Assembly (NCBI GenBank): GCA_005406025.1
Contig: BGZK01000101.1
Location: 248,001 to 312,000, forward strand
Source of the DNA: Eumeta japonica
Taxonomy: Eukaryota; Arthropoda; Insecta; Lepidoptera; Psychidae
Direction of reading: 5' to 3'
Length of the DNA: 64,000 bases
The position numbers and the translations under genes are program-made. The notes below the pieces were generated by a model. The model saw nothing but the letters and a program-made list of their open reading frames with translations. It made no database searches and was not told where the DNA came from. This document shows, piece after piece, positions 58,621-64,000 of the stretch (position 1 is its first letter; every line of letters begins with the position of its first letter).

Positions 58621-60019
58621 ACTAATTCTCTTGCTGCGCGCGCGGACCGATTTGAAAATACGAAGGCTTCGGCGAGCCCTTCTCGTTCGGTGACATGTTC
58701 GTTAATGAATTTTGGTATCATCGATAACTGAATTAATTTTCGTGTAGTATTAAGTGTTATTGAAAGTTTCAGCATTGTTTTCTTATAAGTATGATTTAAT
58801 TCAAACATTGATCCAATCGACTGTGATATTTAGCTTAAAGTAAATAATGCTATTCTACATTAATAGTGATTTTGAACAGATGAGATGTATTGAAGGGCAT
58901 GGGTTATTTTAAATCTCGATTTATTTTAATATAGTCTTAATGTTATGCTTTTAAAAAAATAAGATGGAAAGATATTTGCTGAAATATTCAAGAGTAACAA
59001 TTTGCAATGAGCTAGAGTAGAGCTCATGACGCCGTCAAATGTTCCCGGATTAGATAAATAAAATGAATAAATATAAAGTGCATTAATTAATTATCAATAA
59101 GTGTGGACTGTTATTAAAAAAAAACAATGTTTATAGATTCAATTACAGTTATATTATAATTACAGTATTTTAAAAACATATAGCAATAAATATTAGAAAT
59201 ATGTACATTTGATCAACGCTATTATTATCGTGGTTTGCTGGCTTCTGGTTGGCCTTTTTTATGAGTATTGGCTCTTATGTTTTTTTTTATACAGTGGTAG
59301 TAATTGGTTTACAATTGGGTTCCGTAGGTTTGGTAAAGCTTAGCTCTCTTGATCATTATGAATGATGAAAGTAGCAATTTAGTAAATATAAAGAGTTACG
59401 TAATCGTAACAAATCAATTCTGATTTTGGATATTAATTTTAGGGGAATAATTAATAAAAACCTTTGATTAAATGCATGATATGTACATGAAATAATCGAG
59501 TTTGTTATTTTATATGTGTATTATGTTAGTTTTGGTTGTTACTATACATTCAGAATCTATACATGTATAAGCGAAATACCACTGGTTGACCCATCACGAG
59601 ATCTCCGAAACTATAGGTTTGATTGATTTGAACTTTAGCATAGTTACTCTTTTTGGGATGTAGGTGGTCATTAATAACGGAACTTACGCAAAAAATATCC
59701 TATCTAAAAAAAAGTTTTTCCCCATTTTATGTCTACGCGGGCGGAGCCGCCAGTAAAATCTAGTATTAATATTTATATACACCGTAATAATATTTTGTAG
59801 TACCGACACTTTTATCTATCTTCGCGTTATTGAAGCGGGTTGTATTACAATTACATTACAGAAGTTTTAAGTAATTAAAGTTAAGTCATTATTTACACAT
59901 CTTCGATAAACTCCTAGTCGTGCAACAATGATTCAACGTCAACATACATCGTTTTTCTTTTGGTTTGAATTGATCCACGGCAATTTCGGATCAATTTTAA
60001 AATTTTAATTTTACGCTTT
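58621..60019. other. AT-rich DNA with a dispersed repeat tail
   Basis: At 59580-59765, ttgatttgaactttagcata, ttactctttttgggatgtag and ctacgcgggcggagccgcca form a recognisable tail of a dispersed repeat seen in many lepidopteran genomes. Otherwise no signal. Confidence 0.4.
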
Positions 60020-60550
60020 ATTAACCACCGCCAAAGAACCACACCCGCCCGTCTCGAAGGCGAATTTTTTTGTTCGTTCGGGGAACAAAACGCCCGCTTC
60101 CGGAATATTTTCATTCAATTCGCATCGCTCTTGTCTGATTATGCAAGCGAACTCCGCGAAGGCGCCCCGCCCGCCCCCGCCGCGCCGCCCGCCCCGCCCG
60201 GCTGACGTATACCCCGCGCCGCCAAATCTCCGCATTAAATTCGGCCTGACATCCCGCGCGGTATATTACACCGGGCCGCGCGCGCTTGACAAATTGTACG
60301 GAATTTCGCGTCTTTTCATTTGCTAAACGGATGATTTATTTTGTTCGCGTGATGTATCGTATTAAGCGGTGTACCGAACTCCATATTCATTCCGGGCGGA
60401 AGGTAACCGCCCCGCCCGGCGCTGGGCGGGCTGGCGCTGGGCGTTTATTATTTCGCTCGGATCGCTGCTCCTTTGTATCGCGTAATGGACAAGCTCAGCG
60501 GCGCACCGTACAGCCGGCGGGTACCAGAAGAAAAGCATCTAATGCTATCG
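60020..60550. other. GC-rich island 9, candidate regulatory DNA
   Basis: The strongest of the islands: ccccgcccgcccccgccgcg at about 60164, then gtattagagg-free AT words mixed with gcgcggtatattacaccggg and ggtaaccgccccgcccggcg. A short direct repeat ggcgctgggcgggct/ggcgctgggcg lies at about 60417-60443. No domain in any frame. Could be a CpG-rich promoter or enhancer of an unseen gene. Confidence 0.4.
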
Positions 60551-62581
60551 ATTTGAGAGGAATCGATATCTGATATTTTTATAGAAGCTGAAAGTATCTA
60601 GAAATATTTAAGTTTTAGGATTCGTTACAGATTCACAAAGATGTGCAGCCGAAAAAATAGTATTATCTTATTTTCAGATGTTTCATTACTGATTCAATAA
60701 TCAGTGATATACATGACTATTATTATAAGAAGAATATAATAAGATCAATAAGTAAAAGAAGAATACGAAAAACAACATATAATAAGAATAATAAAAGACA
60801 AAAAATTTAACTCATGAAAATTGCGTACGTATGATGCTTCTGAAGTTTGAATATGATCGACTCTCTACACTAGTTACAAATTCATCTTGAAAAACAAATT
60901 ATCAATATTAATTTTTGAATAAAATATGTAGGTAAGTATTAAATTTTATAAAATGGTTGGCATGTACATATCGAAACTCATAAATGTATATTTAGCTAGA
61001 AGAGCACCCTTATTGACACTATAAAATTTTAATTTCACCTTCGATGTTCGATTATAACGTGATAGAGTCATGCTATGACTAAATGGCATACAGACGTGAA
61101 GTAATAATGACTTCCGCTATTCGTTTTGTGCAGTGAGTGAGAGTTCCGGTGTCCCACTCTCCCCTCTATCAAACTTCTAATTTCTTTTTAAAAATTCCGG
61201 TGAACTCACGTCCACATTCAATCAAATTTTCATTCTCTAAAAATTTCATTCCTAAAAAGACAGACTTCATGGGCAGCAATTATCACCTACTCTCATGTAG
61301 CTCACATGCAGGTTTGTCCCTTACAATGTTATATAAGAAATACAAAGCGATTGTATCAGCAACCTTGATAGATTTATAATGATTAGAGATTAGATTCTGT
61401 TAACTTGTGTGGACGAAAACACTATTCTACACAATAAACTTATTTATTAATTATGAACTAAAGGCACTACTTAAAAAAAACGTTTCAGCATTAAGATTTC
61501 AAAGTGACAGACGACCAAAAATTAAAGAGGGCACCGAAGTGCATACAAGCCTTTAAGAACAATATTGAAGGCGCGAAATTTAAAAATACAATTGACATTT
61601 TATTTTAACAGATTCATCTGAGGTTATCGCTCTTCATTTCTGTATATATTTGTATTGCTTTTACGAGAGTGATCAATGCCGACTTATCTATATACTATGA
61701 AAACTTGCACTTTAAAATAAATAATATACTAAGTTACACCTTATTAACTTTCCACTTTTGAAGTTATACTTCAAATACTTTAGGTGCGTTATGAAAAAAT
61801 GATGACAGTGAAATTTAAAGATGCGCTCGCATCAGTGTAACACAAAATTAACAGTGTAACACAAAATTAACAGATCGAAGCTGCCCACTTTGAATTCGAA
61901 TTCGATAATCGAATGTCGAATCTATGTTACACTTAATGTAAGAAAATAAATATATATATTTTTTAATTTAAATGAAGTTTTGCATGCATGTATAAATCGG
62001 TTGACAATGCAATATTATTATGACATAGAGCTGATCTGATGATGGAGCTAGAAGGTGGCCATAGGAACTTCGTAATTAAACGACGCAACGCCGCGGAGTT
62101 TGGGCTCGTTTGATCGTCTTTGATGAGTATCTTGGCTGACGTGAATATGCAACTTCAACGAATTTGGGAAAAAGTTCGTTGCGTTTGTTATGAATGTAGA
62201 TTATGTTGATTGATTAGATGGATGGCCCAATGCCAAGGTAAGCACGTGCCGAGGGCTGAATGGTATGAGGGTGTATAAGCATTACTTAAACTGAACTTCA
62301 TTGACTGTGTTGACTATCTTTTTCCAGTCCTTTCATTGTAATTAATTATTTGCATGCAATTAAAAACTATTTTTTAATAATGCCAAAGAAGTATAACTTC
62401 TTACGCGCATACATAAGTACACGCGTCCAATTTCCTTATTTTAAAGCAAATATAGTCACGGTATCAAATGAAATTTATTACTTATAAAACGAGATTCTTA
62501 CTATTTAAAAAAAAATTATTCCATGTGTAACAGTTTCGTTCAGTCAATCCGATATTAAATTAGACGCGTCACTTGAGCGAT
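60551..62581. other. AT-rich unassigned DNA
   Basis: A 21-bp unit agtgtaacacaaaattaacag is directly duplicated at about 61834-61874. At 62060-62150 a less AT-rich stretch (aaacgacgcaacgccgcgga) has no frame. Otherwise no signal. Confidence 0.45.
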
Positions 62582-63010
62582 TTACTTAACCAATCTAGGA
62601 GTATACGAATTCTGTATTAGGGTTTTTTTTTTTGTTTTACGCATTTTGATATTTTCTGTCCAGTCTGTATCACCTGATTGCAGGAACATAATCTCCTGAA
62701 ACATTTTTATTTTGGTCTGAGAAGTTTGTTCCCTAAGCCTCCTGGGCCGGTCCAGTAATTGTATTCTGGAAGGTAACATAATATGTAAAATATATTTCAG
62801 TACGGCAGCGGCAACTACAGCACTTATTTCACGAAAGGACAAAGGGAACCCGATTATCTTGCTGGTCACGTGCACCAAATAGTTAAATATTAGAATAAGC
62901 CCCATGGTGCTCGCACCTGCGCCGGCGCGCATGAACGGTCGAGCGCTCGCCAAGGGAGATCCTTCGGGTCCACCCTCGTCGGGGTCCTATTGCGACCCCG
63001 GGGCATTTGC
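62582..63010 (-). other. Open frame of unknown nature with GC-rich upstream end
   Basis: On the minus strand a frame of 123 codons (62953-62582) starts at an ATG-like codon in GC-rich sequence. It reads a hydrophobic stretch LILIFNYLVHVTSKIIGFPL, then basic text RIQLLDRPRRLREQTSQTKI and KMRKTKKKT. Just upstream on the minus strand, gaccccgacgagggtggacc and gaaggatctcccttgg look like structured repeat DNA. I do not recognise it; an unclassified LINE part is as likely as a host exon. Confidence 0.25.
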
Positions 63011-64000
63011 ACCCTAACTCGGTTTAAAGTCTGCTATAGTCGACCTATATCGACAGGTTTATTACTTTAGTTTGTTTGCGTTACGTCGAACCGGAAAGTT
63101 CGCGTTTGCGGTGCGTTTTATATTATTTAGGGGCGTTTGGAGGACCCGAATGCTTACGGGGAGTTTATGTTGCGACCACAGAACACCGAAATATCAGGAG
63201 TTACAAAACTCTGTCTATGTTAATAGAAATCTATTTATGTTTTCGCACTGTTTTGCGCAAAATAATTGCATTAAAAAAAAGAAACAAATATAATAACTAC
63301 GGACTGGGGTCAATATAAAGAGTTATGCAAACCGTCCATTGAATAAAGATAGCTATAGCGAGAATGGACGTGATTTATTCATCAAATCGATGAAATAAAA
63401 AAAAAAATAGAAACAGGTAACCAAGAATTTAGGGATGTATGAACCGGAAAATATGTAAATTTGAATCAGATTGTCATGTTTTCCTAAACAAATTCTTCGC
63501 CGTAATCCAAAACAAATTTAACTGAACATATGTGGAATGCGAGCATAATGATCGAAAAGAAGAATTGATAAGAATCTGACTCTTCTGTGATCCTGTGCTG
63601 GCGTCTTAGTATCGGGGTCATAAACAATTTATACCTGTCATGAAAACAATAGCATAATGTAAACATCTCGACTCATCAGCGCTCAACAATCCAACTGCTC
63701 GACAACCTTTACAATACAATACTCGAGTTGCATTTACAATTCAAATAAAAACATTTGTTTTTCGCCATAAATGTCGATCTTAACATGAAGCAATCGTTTT
63801 CGCAATTTGGATATAATATTTGTTTCCAAAAACCAGTAGAGATATTTTGCGTTTCCCAAAATTTCATTGTTGTCACAAATCACTCTCCTATAAGAAGGAA
63901 AAAATAATATGTAACCATAATAGAGTTAATTTCATTATCTTTGCAATGACCACGTAAATATCTATTCTTTAAAAAAAAATGTTCTTAACTTTACATACAG
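63011..64000. other. AT-rich unassigned DNA
   Basis: Two overlapping frames at 63072-63318 share no recognisable domain. No other signal to the window end. Confidence 0.5.

Noticed and set aside
14740..60550. GC-rich islands as coding exons or Hox-type homeobox exons
   Set aside because: I looked for homeodomain, zinc-finger and other common exon signatures in the islands and saw none; frames are low-complexity.

Overview
The window is AT-rich, intron- or intergenic-like nuclear DNA from an arthropod, most likely an insect and probably a moth or butterfly. The evidence is the mix of transposable elements: BEL/Pao LTR elements, Jockey-, R1-, RTE- and CR1/Jockey-type LINEs, a Penelope-like element, mariner remnants and a tRNA-derived SINE. 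The lepidopteran call rests on family resemblance from memory, not on a database search. I found no convincing host protein-coding gene, tRNA or rRNA gene. Almost every recognisable coding trace is a decayed mobile element, and no host open reading frame is both long and family-recognisable.

Layout. 311-9840: a decayed BEL/Pao element with both LTRs; a Jockey-type LINE sits inside its 3' LTR with an 11-bp target duplication. 11.3-13.9 kb: a mariner scrap, then two tandem copies of a Jockey-type RT fragment, the second interrupted by an R1-type LINE 3' end with a perfect 14-bp target duplication. 16.4-18.7 kb: degenerate satellite-like DNA, a Penelope 3' end, a SINE and an RTE C-terminus. 18.7-30.5 kb: mostly unassigned AT-rich DNA with a few GC-rich islands and two inverted mariner 5' halves. 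30.6 kb: two adjacent perfect hairpins. 31,760-34,640: a BEL solo LTR (minus strand, 5-bp duplication) that has taken two further insertions, one a very GC-rich 1.5-kb unit with ~344-bp tandem repeats and an 11-bp duplication. 36.0-38.6 kb: an R1-type LINE (minus) with RT and RNase H. 38.9-39.7 kb: an RTE-like N-terminal remnant. 43.1-45.99 kb: an interspersed repeat followed by a CR1/Jockey-type LINE. 52.5-53.5 kb: a long-inverted-repeat element inside a degenerate tandem repeat. 53.8-54.8 kb: a Penelope-like element with an open GIY-YIG endonuclease domain. 55-64 kb: AT-rich DNA with several GC-rich islands.

Between the elements lie isolated GC-rich islands (about 14.8, 20.4, 24.4, 35.5, 46.5, 50.3, 56.4, 57.1 and 60.3 kb), some with homeodomain-type TAAT/ATTA words. 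They do not read as exons and are the best candidates for host cis-regulatory DNA. The genes present do not form a pathway. The window records successive insertions, and nesting gives their order: BEL first, then the Jockey LINE and the GC-rich unit; the Jockey RT fragment before the R1-type insertion. Several near-identical copies differ almost only by short indels, which may reflect uncorrected long-read errors in the assembly.
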